The notes: generated by a model not told the origin, from the sequence alone. Counted from the first letter of the stretch, positions 53,798 through 62,628 are shown. The stretch is DNA of 64,000 nucleotides from Terriglobia bacterium (GCA_009838515.1 VXRL01000081.1:25838-89837), one strand, 5' to 3'. Program-made: numbers and translations.

Positions 53798-54474
53798 GCC
53801 GCTGCGCTCCGGATGTCGCGAATCCGGATCGAGCCTGCCAGACGCGTCCCGAATGCATGCACGGCTTGGTCGTCCCCGACCCGCAGCATCAATGGACCGT
53901 CGAATGGCCTGCGCTCCAGCAAGTGGATCCGGACCCCTGGTCGGACGCCGATGCTCGACAGGTGCTGGAGCATGGTTGGGTCGTGGTCGGACACCCGCGA
54001 CACCTCTGCGTCAGTGCCGGGCTCCATGTCGATCAAGTCGGAATCCGCCCGGTCGGGCAGGGTGCCGTCGCGGCGCGGGATCGGATGCCCGTGAGGGTCG
54101 AACTCGGGATCACCCAAGACATGGGCGATGCGGTCCTCGAATGTCTCCGAGATCGCGTGCTCGAGCTTCTCGGCCTCCATGTGGACCTCGTCCCAGCTGT
54201 AGTCCAAGACCCGGTACAAGAACAACTCGATGAGCCGGTGGTGCCGAATGATCTCCAACGCCCTCGCCCGGCCTCGGTCAGTCAGGCGCGCGCCGTGGTG
54301 CTTCTGGTATTCGATCCAAGGCGGATCGGCCTCGGATAGCTTCTTGAGCATGCCCGTGACCGAGGCAGGCGCGATCGCGAGTTGCTCAGCCAATCCGGCG
54401 GTCGTGGCGCGATCGTTGTCTCCGGCCAGCTGAAAGATCGCCTTCAGGCAATTGTCGATGGCCTCGGTACCCAT
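53794..54474 (-). CDS. DtxR/MntR-family metal-dependent repressor
   Basis: The 226-aa protein has the three DtxR domains: a winged HTH (TTAGLAEQLAIAPASVTGMLKKL), a metal/dimer domain (IRHHRLIELFL, EAEKLEHAIS, FDPHGHPIP) and a C-terminal SH3/FeoA-like domain (LSSIGVRPGVRIHLLERR). The residue matching DtxR Cys102 is Glu (EAEKLEH), an MntR-like choice, so the metal could be Fe or Mn. It is the first gene of the feo operon, and an iron-box-like palindrome sits two bases before its ATG. Autoregulation and control of feo are likely. Confidence 0.92.
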   Translation of the reverse strand: MGTEAIDNCLKAIFQLAGDNDRATTAGLAEQLAIAPASVTGMLKKLSEADPPWIEYQKHHGARLTDRGRARALEIIRHHRLIELFLYRVLDYSWDEVHMEAEKLEHAISETFEDRIAHVLGDPEFDPHGHPIPRRDGTLPDRADSDLIDMEPGTDAEVSRVSDHDPTMLQHLSSIGVRPGVRIHLLERRPFDGPLMLRVGDDQAVHAFGTRLAGSIRIRDIRSAAA

Positions 54475-54476
54475 TT

Positions 54477-54497
54477 TTAGGCTTGCCTAAATTTAGG
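54477..54497 (-). promoter_or_regulatory. Iron-box-like DtxR operator before the feo operon
   Basis: TTAGGCTTGCCTAA is a perfect 6-2-6 inverted repeat. It runs on into CCTAAATTTAGG, a second perfect 12-bp palindrome sharing its right half-site. The half-site TTAGG/CCTAA is that of the DtxR/IdeR iron box. It lies between the -10 region and the start codon of the dtxR-like gene, so bound repressor would block initiation. Confidence 0.75.
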
Positions 54498-54523
54498 TTA
54501 TAGACAGCTTAAATCCATGTCAA
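54497..54523 (-). promoter_or_regulatory. Promoter of the dtxR-feo operon
   Basis: On the minus strand a consensus TTGACA (54518-54523) precedes TATAAC (54497-54502) with a short 15-base spacer. The -10 abuts the iron-box palindromes. The short spacing may make the promoter weak or dependent on remodelling. Confidence 0.5.
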
Positions 54524-54700
54524 GCAATGGCGGGCGAGCAGCGCCTAAAGGTTCGCGGCTGCGGGCTGACAGCGGACATCGGGTCCCTCACGGCGTTGCG
54601 GCTTCGTGTCGCGGGCGAGGTGCAAGCGTTCGCCCGACCCCGTAGCGGTGCAGGGCAGCGGCGGTCTGGACAGAAATCCGGCATGTACTACGCTGAAACC

Positions 54701-54976
54701 ATGGCGGAGAGGATGGTCAACTGCGTGAAGCTGGGAAGGGAACTGCCCGGGCTGGACGAGGTGCCGTTCGATTCGGAACTCGGCCAGAAGATCTACGACA
54801 ACGTGTCGAAGATCGCTTGGGCCCAGTGGGCCGAACACTTGAAGATGATCATCAACGAGTACCGCTTGAACCCGGCCACTCTGCAAGCCCAGGAGATGAT
54901 CGTCAAGCAGATGGAGGCGTACTTCTTCGGTGAAGGCGCGGCGCCTCCCCCCGAATACGTGGCGCCGGGATCATGA
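54701..54976 (+). CDS. yggX: YggX-family Fe(II)-trafficking / oxidative-damage protection protein
   Basis: The 91-aa protein matches YggX. MVNCVKLGRELPGLD carries the conserved N-terminal Cys; SELGQKIYDNVSKIAWAQW and INEYRLNP follow. The family protects Fe-S clusters and may carry labile iron in the cytoplasm. I use ATG 54701, where the family begins; the 58 upstream residues of the track ORF have no similarity. TACGCT six bases before the ATG could be a weak leaderless -10. It diverges from the feo operon and overlaps the next gene by ATGA. Confidence 0.92.
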   Translation: MAERMVNCVKLGRELPGLDEVPFDSELGQKIYDNVSKIAWAQWAEHLKMIINEYRLNPATLQAQEMIVKQMEAYFFGEGAAPPPEYVAPGS

Positions 54977-55512
54977 AGCGGCCAGTCCTCCTACTGTTTT
55001 TCCTGCTCGGAGCATGGAGTTGCGGCACTGTCTTCATGTGGCAAACGGCCATCCAGAATTTCTCCGTCGCCGAGGCGGTGGCGAGTTCCGACCATGAAGG
55101 CCTCGAGGCCGCCGCTGGAGGTCTCGCTCCGGACAGCCTGCGCGAAGTGGTCCGGTATCAGGCCTCGGAGGTCAATCGCCTCTTCTTCACCGGTTGGGCT
55201 TGGGTCCAGCTAGGGCTGGCCGCATTGTCCTTTGCGTTGGCCTGGGTCTCGCGCTCCGGGCGGGCCTTGCTCGTGCTCGTTGGCGCGATGCTGTTGATCA
55301 CGCTCGGTCTGGCTGTCTACGTCGTGCCGGAAACGGTGCGCCTAGGCCGGTTGATGGACTTCGCTGCCGACGGATCGCAGCCGCAAGTCGAAAGCATGTT
55401 CTGGACGCTGCACCACGCGTATACGAGCGTGGACATGCTGAAATTCGTCATGGGATTGGTTGCTGTGGTCATCGCCTGCCGCCGCGCCACTTCGAGCCCC
55501 GCTCCTGCCTGA
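54973..55512 (+). CDS. Four-helix membrane protein (DUF4149-like)
   Basis: The 179-aa protein has four hydrophobic segments (about 4-24, 73-92, 98-117, 153-170) and a periplasmic or loop region between the first two. The layout resembles DUF4149/TMEM205-like proteins, but the match is weak by eye. It is translationally coupled to yggX through an ATGA overlap. The function is unknown. Confidence 0.6.
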   Translation: MKRPVLLLFFLLGAWSCGTVFMWQTAIQNFSVAEAVASSDHEGLEAAAGGLAPDSLREVVRYQASEVNRLFFTGWAWVQLGLAALSFALAWVSRSGRALLVLVGAMLLITLGLAVYVVPETVRLGRLMDFAADGSQPQVESMFWTLHHAYTSVDMLKFVMGLVAVVIACRRATSSPAPA

Positions 55513-55548
55513 TCCGCGCGTGCGCGCTTCCGCTACGGCTTGACCGCG

Positions 55549-57483
55549 ATGGATGGTCCGATCTGGACGCCTTCCCCAGAGCGCGTCGGCGCCAGCAGGC
55601 TAAAGCGCTTCATGGAAGAGGTCGGACATTCCGACTACGCCAGCCTGCATGGCTGGTCGGTGGACCGGCCGGAGGAATTCTGGTCTGCGCTGTGGGACTT
55701 CGTCGGGGTGGTCGCGCGGCGCGAGCCGGACCAAGTCGTCGAAGCGTTCGATCGCATGCCCGGTGCGCGCTGGTTTCCCGGGGCTGAACTGAACTTCGCC
55801 GAGAACCTGCTGCGGTTCGAAGACGATCGGCCGGCCTTGGTGGCTTGGAACGAGAAAGGGCGGGGGCGATCCCTGACCTATCGCCAGCTGCGCCTCGAAG
55901 TGGGAGCGCTTGCCGGAGCTATGGAGCGCGAGGGCATCCAGCCGGGAGACCGAGTCGCGGGCGTTGTGGCCAACGTGCCCGAGGCCGTGACAGCAATGCT
56001 CGCCGCCACCAGCCTCGGCGCGGTATGGTCCTCTTGCTCCCCCGATTTCGGTTCCGACGGGGCCATCGACCGACTTGGCCAGATCCATCCGCGGATCCTC
56101 TTCGCTTCAGCCGGGTACGTGTATGGAGGCAAGCGATACGACTGCTTCCAACGGCTGGCAGCCATCTGCCGCAGCATCGATTCGATCGAGCGGGTCGTGG
56201 TCATCCCTTCGGCGTCCGAGCCCGACCTTCGCGGGCTCAGATCCGCGCGGCTGTACGACGAGTATGTGGGCAAGCCAATGGCGCCGAGCTTCAAGCCGTT
56301 ACCGTTCGGCCACCCGGCCTACATCTTGTATACGTCGGGTACTACCGGACCGCCGAAATGTATCGTCCACAGTGCCGGAGGGACGCTGCTGCAACACCTG
56401 AAGGAACTTGCGCTGCATTCGGACTTGCAATGCCAGGACTGCATCTTCTTCTTCACCAGCTGCGGCTGGATGATGTGGAACTGGCTTGTCAGCGGCCTGG
56501 CGCTCGGATCTAAGATCGTCCTGTATGACGGTTCCCCATTCTGCCCACACCCCGGATCCCTGTTCGACCTGATCGACAGCGAGCGCATCTCGATCTTCGG
56601 AGTCGGGGCCAAGTACATCTCTGCCGTCGAGAAATCCGGCTTGGAGCCGGGTCGCAGCCACTCGCTGGCTTCGCTGCGGACGATCTTGTCGACGGGTTCC
56701 CCGCTCAGCCCTAGCAGTTTCGACTTCGTCTACGGCAAGATCAAGCGGGACGTGCACCTAGCATCGATCTCGGGAGGCACGGACATCGTTTCGTGCTTCG
56801 CGCTCGGAAATCCTACCCGGGCGGTCTACCGCGGCGAGCTGCAGGCGCCGGGCCTCGGAATGCGCGTAGATGTCTTCGGAGACGACGGTGTGCCTCTGCC
56901 CGTGGGAGCAACCGGGGAATTGGTTTGTACGCAGCCGTTTCCCGCCATGCCGCTGGGATTCTGGAACGACAGCGATGGCCGCAAGTACCGCGAGGCTTAC
57001 TTCGAGCGCTTCCCGGGAGTGTGGCACCACGGGGATCTCTGCGAGCGTCGCCCTAGCGGCGGGTTTCGGATCTGGGGGCGCTCCGATACCGTCCTGAACC
57101 CCGGTGGGGTGCGCATCGGTACAGCCGAGATCTATAACGCTGTTGAGGCGATGCCCGAGATCGCCGAAGCTGTGGCCGTCGGATTCCAGCGGGGCGGCGA
57201 CGAGCAAGTCGTATTGCTGGTGGTGCTGACCAATGACGCCGAATTGGACGATCGCCTCGTGGCGGACATCAAGCAGACGATTCTCAGGCGGGCTTCCCCG
57301 AGGCACGTGCCTGCCGCAGTGCTGCAAGTCGACGACATACCGCGGACGCGCAGCGGTAAGGTCGCCGAACTCGCGGTCAAGCGCGTGCTTGCCGGCAGGT
57401 CGGTTCCAAATACCATGGCCCTGGCAAATCCGGATACGCTGGATGCGTACAAGAGGATGCGGGACGAACTGCTGGCAAGATAG
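55549..57483 (+). CDS. Acetoacetyl-CoA synthetase
   Basis: This enzyme activates acetoacetate (or a related short acid) to its CoA ester with ATP. The 644-aa product has the acetyl-CoA-synthetase N-terminal region (WFPGAELNFAENLL), AMP-binding motif ILYTSGTTGPPKCIVHS, the motif WHHGDLCERR and the C-terminal catalytic Lys in RTRSGKVAELAVKR. SCGWMMWNWLVSGLA and SPFCPHPGSLFDL are typical of the acetoacetyl-CoA (AacS) branch. I chose ATG 55549 over the TTG three codons earlier. It appears monocistronic and may serve ketone-body or polyhydroxybutyrate use. Confidence 0.92.
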   Translation: MDGPIWTPSPERVGASRLKRFMEEVGHSDYASLHGWSVDRPEEFWSALWDFVGVVARREPDQVVEAFDRMPGARWFPGAELNFAENLLRFEDDRPALVAWNEKGRGRSLTYRQLRLEVGALAGAMEREGIQPGDRVAGVVANVPEAVTAMLAATSLGAVWSSCSPDFGSDGAIDRLGQIHPRILFASAGYVYGGKRYDCFQRLAAICRSIDSIERVVVIPSASEPDLRGLRSARLYDEYVGKPMAPSFKPLPFGHPAYILYTSGTTGPPKCIVHSAGGTLLQHLKELALHSDLQCQDCIFFFTSCGWMMWNWLVSGLALGSKIVLYDGSPFCPHPGSLFDLIDSERISIFGVGAKYISAVEKSGLEPGRSHSLASLRTILSTGSPLSPSSFDFVYGKIKRDVHLASISGGTDIVSCFALGNPTRAVYRGELQAPGLGMRVDVFGDDGVPLPVGATGELVCTQPFPAMPLGFWNDSDGRKYREAYFERFPGVWHHGDLCERRPSGGFRIWGRSDTVLNPGGVRIGTAEIYNAVEAMPEIAEAVAVGFQRGGDEQVVLLVVLTNDAELDDRLVADIKQTILRRASPRHVPAAVLQVDDIPRTRSGKVAELAVKRVLAGRSVPNTMALANPDTLDAYKRMRDELLAR

Positions 57484-57569
57484 TTACCCTCCGGTCTCGG
57501 GCTAGCGAGCCCCTTGCAAGGCTCGAGCTGGCACTCGCGAATCAAGAAAAACTCGAATCGATCCAACAG

Positions 57570-57773
57570 TCACAATGAGGAACTCCTAAGATCTAGCCCA
57601 GAGTGACGGCCGAGGTTCCGAGGGTGATGGACGAGGAGTGGAGGCAGTTGCAGTTCCATCGTCCCGGGTGTCTCGATGTCAGCGACACGCTGCATTGATG
57701 TATCTGCCGAGGGTTCTTCCTCGTCACCGATGCACTGGGCAAGAAACACTGAACTGTCGACGACCGCTGGCAT
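57570..57773 (-). pseudogene. Truncated VapC-type PIN-domain toxin
   Basis: The 67-aa frame starts with the PIN-domain opening (PAVVDSSVFLAQCIGDEEE, with the first catalytic Asp) and then loses similarity. A complete VapC is about 130-140 aa with three more acidic residues, which are absent. A full gene would have to run into the 3' end of the acetoacetyl-CoA synthetase gene, so a deletion or frameshift is likely. The start overlaps the antitoxin stop (TGATG), the normal vapBC arrangement. Probably inactive. Confidence 0.65.
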
Positions 57774-58015
57774 CAGTAACGGTGGCCTTCGTGAACTGAT
57801 TTCAAGAGCTCTCTCATAGGTACGCCCTTGATGTGCCGCCGACGCTCGGAGATTCGCGCGACCGCTTCACGTGCCCGCGTCCGGTCGGTCTCGGCAGGAA
57901 CCAGCAGTGCAACCGGTTTTCCGTGACGGGTAATGGTGACGCTCTCGCCACGAGCTACTCGGTCGAGCAATTTGGACAGATGAGTCTTGGCTTCAAACGC
58001 TCCAATCGATTGCAT
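57773..58015 (-). CDS. Phd/YefM-type antitoxin (VapB-like)
   Basis: The 80-aa protein has the Phd/YefM N-terminal fold that binds operator DNA (IGAFEAKTHLSKLLDRVARG, then VTITRHGKPVALLVP) and a C-terminal helical tail (VPMRELLKSVHEGHRY) that would neutralise the toxin. AGAAGGGGAG before the ATG supports the start. Its partner toxin directly downstream is truncated, so this is now an orphan antitoxin that may only autorepress. Confidence 0.88.
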   Translation of the reverse strand: MQSIGAFEAKTHLSKLLDRVARGESVTITRHGKPVALLVPAETDRTRAREAVARISERRRHIKGVPMRELLKSVHEGHRY

Positions 58016-58198
58016 GGGATTCTCCCCTTCTGTGCAATCTAGACCAGATTGATCAGCCAGTCTAATTCGTAAGCTTCACGTGGTCACCAGTGATGGAGAC
58101 AGGGGCCTATTCGCCAACGGACTCGAAGACTTAAGAGTACCCTCGAGCGTGCGCCTCAGCGGTATCTGCACCCTTCTGGTCGCACTGGATCCCCGCCC

Positions 58199-59368
58199 TC
58201 ACGTCGCAGGGCCTCGCGTGCTCAGATCGATCCATGTCCCGCCCCTCCGCGCCGACTCCGCTGCCGCGTGAACGACCGCGAGCGTGTGGAACCCGTCTTC
58301 CCCTGTGGGGTATGAGACGGCTGTCGGTGGCGCAGCCTCTGTAGTCTCTCGGCGGCGGATCTCCGCGGCCAGGTCCGAGTAGATATTCGCGAACGCCGGC
58401 AGCATGCCCTCGGCATGTCCGACCGTGATCCGCGAAGCCCGGTTCGCTTCCGGCGCAAGGCCGGCCGCCCCGCGCTCTAAGATCTGCGTTGGCTGCCCCA
58501 GGGGTGTCCAGGCGAGCTGGTTCGGCTGCTCCTGCGACCAGCGCAGTCCGCCTCGCTCTCCGAAGACTCTCAGGGTGAGACCGTGGATCTGGCCGACCGC
58601 AACCGCGCTGGCCCAGAGGCGGCCCACTTCGCCACCCGTAAAGCGCAGGCTCGCCATGGCATCGTCTTCGAGCACCCGGCCGTCCACGCACGACGCAAAG
58701 TCAGCCGCGACCTCCGCCACCCGGCGTCCGATCACATAGCACGCCATGTGCAGGGCGTGAAGGCCGGTGTCGGCCAGCACAGAGCTGACCCCCGCTTGGG
58801 CGGGATCGTAGCGCCAGCGCACCCGCGGGTTTTCGGCATCGGCGGCGTCTGCGTGCGATCCATGCGCGAATTCCGCGACAACCACTCGTATCGCGCCCAA
58901 GTCGCCAGCAGCGACCATGGCGCGCGCCTGCCGCACCATCGGGTAGCCCGTGTATCCGTAGTTCACCGCCAGGATCCGGCCTAGCTCGCGGGCGGTCAGC
59001 ACTAGCTGCTCGGCATCCTCGACTGTGGTCGTGAGCGGCTTCTCGCACAAAACGTGGAAGCCCTCGCGCATGAACGCCTGTGCAATCTCGAAATGCGTCG
59101 AGTTCGGAGTGGCGACGGTCACGAGGTCGAGCCGCTCGCCGGGCGGCAGTCTGCGCTCGCGCGCGAGCATTTCGCGCCAGTCGCCGTAGGCCCGCTCCGG
59201 CGAGATGCCGTGGAGCATCGCGAACTCGCGCCCCCTCTCAGGCACGATGTCCAGCGCTCCCGCCGCGAATTCGAAGAAGCCGTCAAGGCCTGCGCCGATC
59301 CGATGAGCGCTTCCGATCTGGCTGTCTTGGCCCCCGCCAACCATGCCCCAGAGGAGTTTGCGTTGCAT
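58199..59368 (-). CDS. Gfo/Idh/MocA-family oxidoreductase
   Basis: The 389-aa dehydrogenase has a Rossmann domain (LLWGMVGGGQDSQIGSAH), the EKP motif HVLCEKPLTTTVEDAE, and a C-terminal domain with DTGLHALHMACYV. The GGGxxSxIGxxHR start and the length are typical of the larger subgroup near inositol or levoglucosan-type dehydrogenases. There is no signal peptide. It lies 49 bases after ccmB on the same strand and may be read through from the ccm cluster. The substrate is unknown; it is the third family member in the window. Confidence 0.9.
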   Translation of the reverse strand: MQRKLLWGMVGGGQDSQIGSAHRIGAGLDGFFEFAAGALDIVPERGREFAMLHGISPERAYGDWREMLARERRLPPGERLDLVTVATPNSTHFEIAQAFMREGFHVLCEKPLTTTVEDAEQLVLTARELGRILAVNYGYTGYPMVRQARAMVAAGDLGAIRVVVAEFAHGSHADAADAENPRVRWRYDPAQAGVSSVLADTGLHALHMACYVIGRRVAEVAADFASCVDGRVLEDDAMASLRFTGGEVGRLWASAVAVGQIHGLTLRVFGERGGLRWSQEQPNQLAWTPLGQPTQILERGAAGLAPEANRASRITVGHAEGMLPAFANIYSDLAAEIRRRETTEAAPPTAVSYPTGEDGFHTLAVVHAAAESARRGGTWIDLSTRGPAT

Positions 59369-59416
59369 TGAATTCGTCCCGTCTACGGCGCGCCGGTTCC
59401 GCAGGCTGGCGCCTGG

Positions 59417-60103
59417 TCAGCCCGAGGTCAGGATCGGCTCCATCACCAGCATGCCCAGCAGGGTATAGATCACGTCGAAGCCGACCAGCAGCCGCAGCCA
59501 CGGCCCGGTCTCCGCAACCGCCGTCGGATCGAACACGGCCCACGTCAAGCTCATGCACGCCACCAGCGCCGGAAGACAGACCGGGAACAGCAGCAGAGGC
59601 AGCATCAGCTCGCGCATCCGGTTTCGGGCAGTCACCGCTCCGAACGTGGTTCCTACCGCTGCGAACGACCAGCCACCGAGCGCGAGCACCGGCAGCAGCT
59701 GGCCGAAGCGCGGCAGCCAGCTGATGTCGTAGAAGATTCCGAACACGGGCAGTGAGATCAATTCGACCACTAGGATCAACACGAAACTCGCTAGGGTCTT
59801 GCCGAGAAACAGCGACTCGCCCGACAGGGGGGCCGCCACCAGCGCCTCGAGAGAATCGTTGGTCGTCTCGCGGCCGAAGCTGCGGTTGAGCACCAGGACG
59901 CCGGCGAAGAGATAGACCACCCACAGCAAGCCACCCGACAGGCTGCGCACCTCGACGTTCGTGTTCGGGTCAAACGTGAAGCTGAACATCAGCAGCACGA
60001 CGAGCGCGAAGGAAATCGCAGCGTTGAGCACTTGCCGGTCGCGCATCTCGCAGCGCAGGTCCTTCGCCGCGACCGTCCAGGCATCTGTCACGGTGCGGGT
60101 CAT
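59417..60103 (-). CDS. ccmB: Haem exporter membrane subunit CcmB
   Basis: CcmB, with CcmA, forms the ABC module of cytochrome c maturation system I, which releases holo-CcmE. The 228-aa product has six TM helices, with AAKDLRCEMRDRQVLNAAI at the N-terminus and FGRETTNDSLEALVAAPLSG as the conserved cytoplasmic loop. Its start overlaps the ccmA stop by four bases. Confidence 0.93.
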   Translation of the reverse strand: MTRTVTDAWTVAAKDLRCEMRDRQVLNAAISFALVVLLMFSFTFDPNTNVEVRSLSGGLLWVVYLFAGVLVLNRSFGRETTNDSLEALVAAPLSGESLFLGKTLASFVLILVVELISLPVFGIFYDISWLPRFGQLLPVLALGGWSFAAVGTTFGAVTARNRMRELMLPLLLFPVCLPALVACMSLTWAVFDPTAVAETGPWLRLLVGFDVIYTLLGMLVMEPILTSG

Positions 60104-60798
60104 GGCAAGCGCTCGTACAGGGACTGGGGAGCCTTTCTCAGGTCTGCGTCAACCGGGCCGCGATACGCTAGGCGGCCGCGATGCAGGAGCGCGACTTCGT
60201 CGGCAACCGCGATCGCCTCGCGCAATTGATGCGAGCAGATCACGATGGCGGAGTTGGCCTCGCGAGCTTTTTCCACCAGGGAGGAAAGTAACTCGACTGC
60301 CCGGTCGTCTAAGGAGGTCCACGGCTCGTCCAGCAGCAGTACCTCCGGCTTGTGCAAGAACGCCCGCGCGATGGTCAGTCGCTGGCGCATGCCGCGGGAA
60401 TATTCGCCCGCGCGCGAGTGACGGAAGCGCTCGAGGCCCACGCGGCTGAGCCATTCTGCGACCACAGAACCGGCCTCCGGAATCTTGTACAGCTTGCAAA
60501 AGAAGCGCAGGTTCTCCTCTGCCGTGAGATCGTCGTAGATCCACGTGCCGTGCCCGACGATGCCGATCCTGCCGCGTCGGTCGTCTGGGCCGCCGGAAGA
60601 TGCCGGAAACGAGATATCGCCCTGCGTCGGCCGGGACAGGCCTGCGAACATGCGCAGCAGTGTCGTCTTGCCCGCTCCGTTACGCCCGAGCATGGCCAGC
60701 ACCTTGCCCGGTGCCACTTCCAAGCTCACGTCGAGCAGCGCCGGGAAGTCGCCGAAGTACTTCGACACGCCGCTTGCCAGAATTGCGGGCTCGCTCAT
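60100..60798 (-). CDS. ccmA: Cytochrome c maturation ABC ATPase CcmA
   Basis: The 232-aa ATPase has Walker A GRNGAGKTT, signature-type YSRGMRQRL, Walker B EVLLLDEPWTSLDD and switch His in ICSHQLREA. YSRGM and DEPWTSLD fit the CcmA subgroup. The ATG at 60798 was chosen; the track start extends into unrelated sequence. It lies 11 bases after the preceding gene and overlaps ccmB, and it powers the CcmE-release step. Confidence 0.9.
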   Translation of the reverse strand: MSEPAILASGVSKYFGDFPALLDVSLEVAPGKVLAMLGRNGAGKTTLLRMFAGLSRPTQGDISFPASSGGPDDRRGRIGIVGHGTWIYDDLTAEENLRFFCKLYKIPEAGSVVAEWLSRVGLERFRHSRAGEYSRGMRQRLTIARAFLHKPEVLLLDEPWTSLDDRAVELLSSLVEKAREANSAIVICSHQLREAIAVADEVALLHRGRLAYRGPVDADLRKAPQSLYERLP

Positions 60799-60809
60799 TT
60801 GGGCTGACG

Positions 60810-61859
60810 CTAGCCTTGCTTGGCGACTCTGGCGCCGCTCTGCTGCGGTACCCGCGAGGACAACAGGTGGTAGAAGCCCAAGCCAAGTATCGCGATCGCT
60901 AGGCCGGCGATCCACGGCAGTTCCTTGGAGACGGGTGCTTGCTCGATGCTGATCTCTGCTTGTCCCCCCGCCCCGCTCGCCGCGCCCGTGCGCAGCTGGC
61001 CGCTGCCGCTAACTGTCAGGGTCACAGCCGGCCCTTCTGGCACGGTATAGATGGAAGCTAGGGTCGTAGGCTCCTGGCCGAGGCTGGCCACGCCGACTCC
61101 CTCGAGGCTCACGCCCGCCGGGGCGGCCAGGCGCGTGTTGACACGGGGATACGTAGACCGAGTGGTGAACGGCATCCCGTCTTCATAGGGCACGGCATAC
61201 TGCAAGTCGATGCGATTCTCGCCGGGCTTGAGCGGAAAGTCCACCTTGTAGATGTTTTCGGGACCAGCGGGAAGCGCGGAGCTGCGAAGCGGCATGCCGG
61301 CCGGCCCCGTGCCACTCACATCGACCCCGCCCTGCGCTTCCGGCGGCAGGTAGAAGTTCAGCGTTCCGTCCGCGCTGCTATATGTGACCGGCGGGTTGGA
61401 GTCGTTGACAAACTGGAAACTCTCGCGCAGCAGCAATTCTTCGCCGCCAGGTTCAAGGATCAAGACTCTGTTTATCGGTGCGGGCAACTGTCGCTCGCTG
61501 ACCGAGTACACGGTCACGCGCACGCTGTCGTGCGCCTCGCCGCCGCGCAGGATCTCCGTATAGCCAATGCCGTCGTGTTCGGCGCGAATGGCGCCCGCGA
61601 ACGGCTGCCCGGAGGACACCGCCGGCAGCGCCTTGCTGAACTCGAAGCTCCCGTCGGACTGAGAGACCGTCTCTTCGATTGGCGTCATCCCCCCTCGAAA
61701 GCTGGACAAAGTCAGCGCGACCCCGGCTTGCGGTGCTCCGGTTGTGCCGTTCACCACCGTGCCGCCGACGCCAAGGGCCAGTCGCGGTGCCACGACTGCG
61801 ATAGCGGCCGCCGCCGCAGCCGTCCTCAGCGCGCGCTTGCGCAGGTCACGCCCTGCCAT
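60810..61859 (-). CDS. Exported carboxypeptidase-regulatory-like protein with C-terminal anchor
   Basis: The 349-aa protein sits inside the ccm cluster. It has an Arg-rich signal (LRKRALRTAAAAAAIAVVAP), a carboxypeptidase-regulatory/CNA-B-like beta domain (GGTVVNGTTGAPQAGVALTL), a second beta domain (AVPYEDGMPFTTRSTYP) and a C-terminal TM helix (IAGLAIAILGLGFYHLL) with a short basic tail. Most of the chain should be periplasmic, anchored at the C-terminus. Its start overlaps the CcmI-like gene and ccmA follows by 11 bases, so coexpression is firm. It is not a standard Ccm component; a role in apocytochrome or haem handling is inferred from position. Confidence 0.75.
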   Translation of the reverse strand: MAGRDLRKRALRTAAAAAAIAVVAPRLALGVGGTVVNGTTGAPQAGVALTLSSFRGGMTPIEETVSQSDGSFEFSKALPAVSSGQPFAGAIRAEHDGIGYTEILRGGEAHDSVRVTVYSVSERQLPAPINRVLILEPGGEELLLRESFQFVNDSNPPVTYSSADGTLNFYLPPEAQGGVDVSGTGPAGMPLRSSALPAGPENIYKVDFPLKPGENRIDLQYAVPYEDGMPFTTRSTYPRVNTRLAAPAGVSLEGVGVASLGQEPTTLASIYTVPEGPAVTLTVSGSGQLRTGAASGAGGQAEISIEQAPVSKELPWIAGLAIAILGLGFYHLLSSRVPQQSGARVAKQG

Positions 61860-62124
61860 TCCGCTCGACCTCCTCGATCGCCACCATGACGCCGGCCAGC
61901 TCGGCCTGCAGATCGCGCTTGCTGGCGGCGTAGTCGGCCTCGGACATCTTGCCCATCTGGAACTCACTGCGAAGGTCGCGCAGGTTCTCGTACACTGCCG
62001 CCTTGCGCTCCTCTAGGTGCTGGGTTGGCGAGATCGGCTCTGGCGCGGGGACATGCTTGGCGCGGACCACGAGCGGTAGCGCGAACGCGAGCAGAATCAT
62101 TGCGATGGCGGCCGCGACAAACAT
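61846..62124 (-). CDS. Short CcmI-like membrane protein
   Basis: The 92-aa protein has one N-terminal TM helix (AAAIAMILLAFALPLVV), then a charged helical region (LEERKAAVYENLRDLRSEF, ADYAASKRDLQAELAGVM). This resembles the N-terminal part of CcmI, without its periplasmic TPR domain. Position between ccmH and ccmA supports a cytochrome c maturation role, perhaps as a CcmF/CcmH adaptor. The start overlaps no gene; about 60 bases separate it from ccmH. Confidence 0.65.
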   Translation of the reverse strand: MFVAAAIAMILLAFALPLVVRAKHVPAPEPISPTQHLEERKAAVYENLRDLRSEFQMGKMSEADYAASKRDLQAELAGVMVAIEEVERNGRA

Positions 62125-62628
62125 AGCGTGCGCCCGAATTCGGGTTGGGACGGGCGGCCCGGCTGCGACTCCAATCTTCGAGTCTATTCCAATTCCTCGA
62201 GATCATCCTCGATCCGGGAGCGGAACCGCTCAACGACTTCCTCTGGCACGCCGGTGGCCCGTGAGCGAGCGCGGCTCGACCTGCGCCACCTGCGGATGAC
62301 CCACGGCACAAACGCCAGGCCCACCAGCAGGGTTGCGAACGGAGCAATCCAGCCTATCAAGCCGAAGCCAACGTCGGGCGGCTGGACGCGAGTCTCGCTG
62401 CCGTACTTGGCGTAGACGGCCTCAAGCACTTCCTCGTCGGATTGGCCGGCCTCTAGGCCGGTTCGGATATCCTGCAGTACCGGATCGCGGAAGTGGCAGT
62501 TGAGCATGTTGCAGCTGCCGACCGTGTACGCGCAGCTGCACTGGCAGGTGACGAGATCGCCAACTTGCCGCAACTTCTCGTACGGTACGTTCGCCTGGGC
62601 GCTGGCAGCCGCCAGAGCCAATAAGAGG

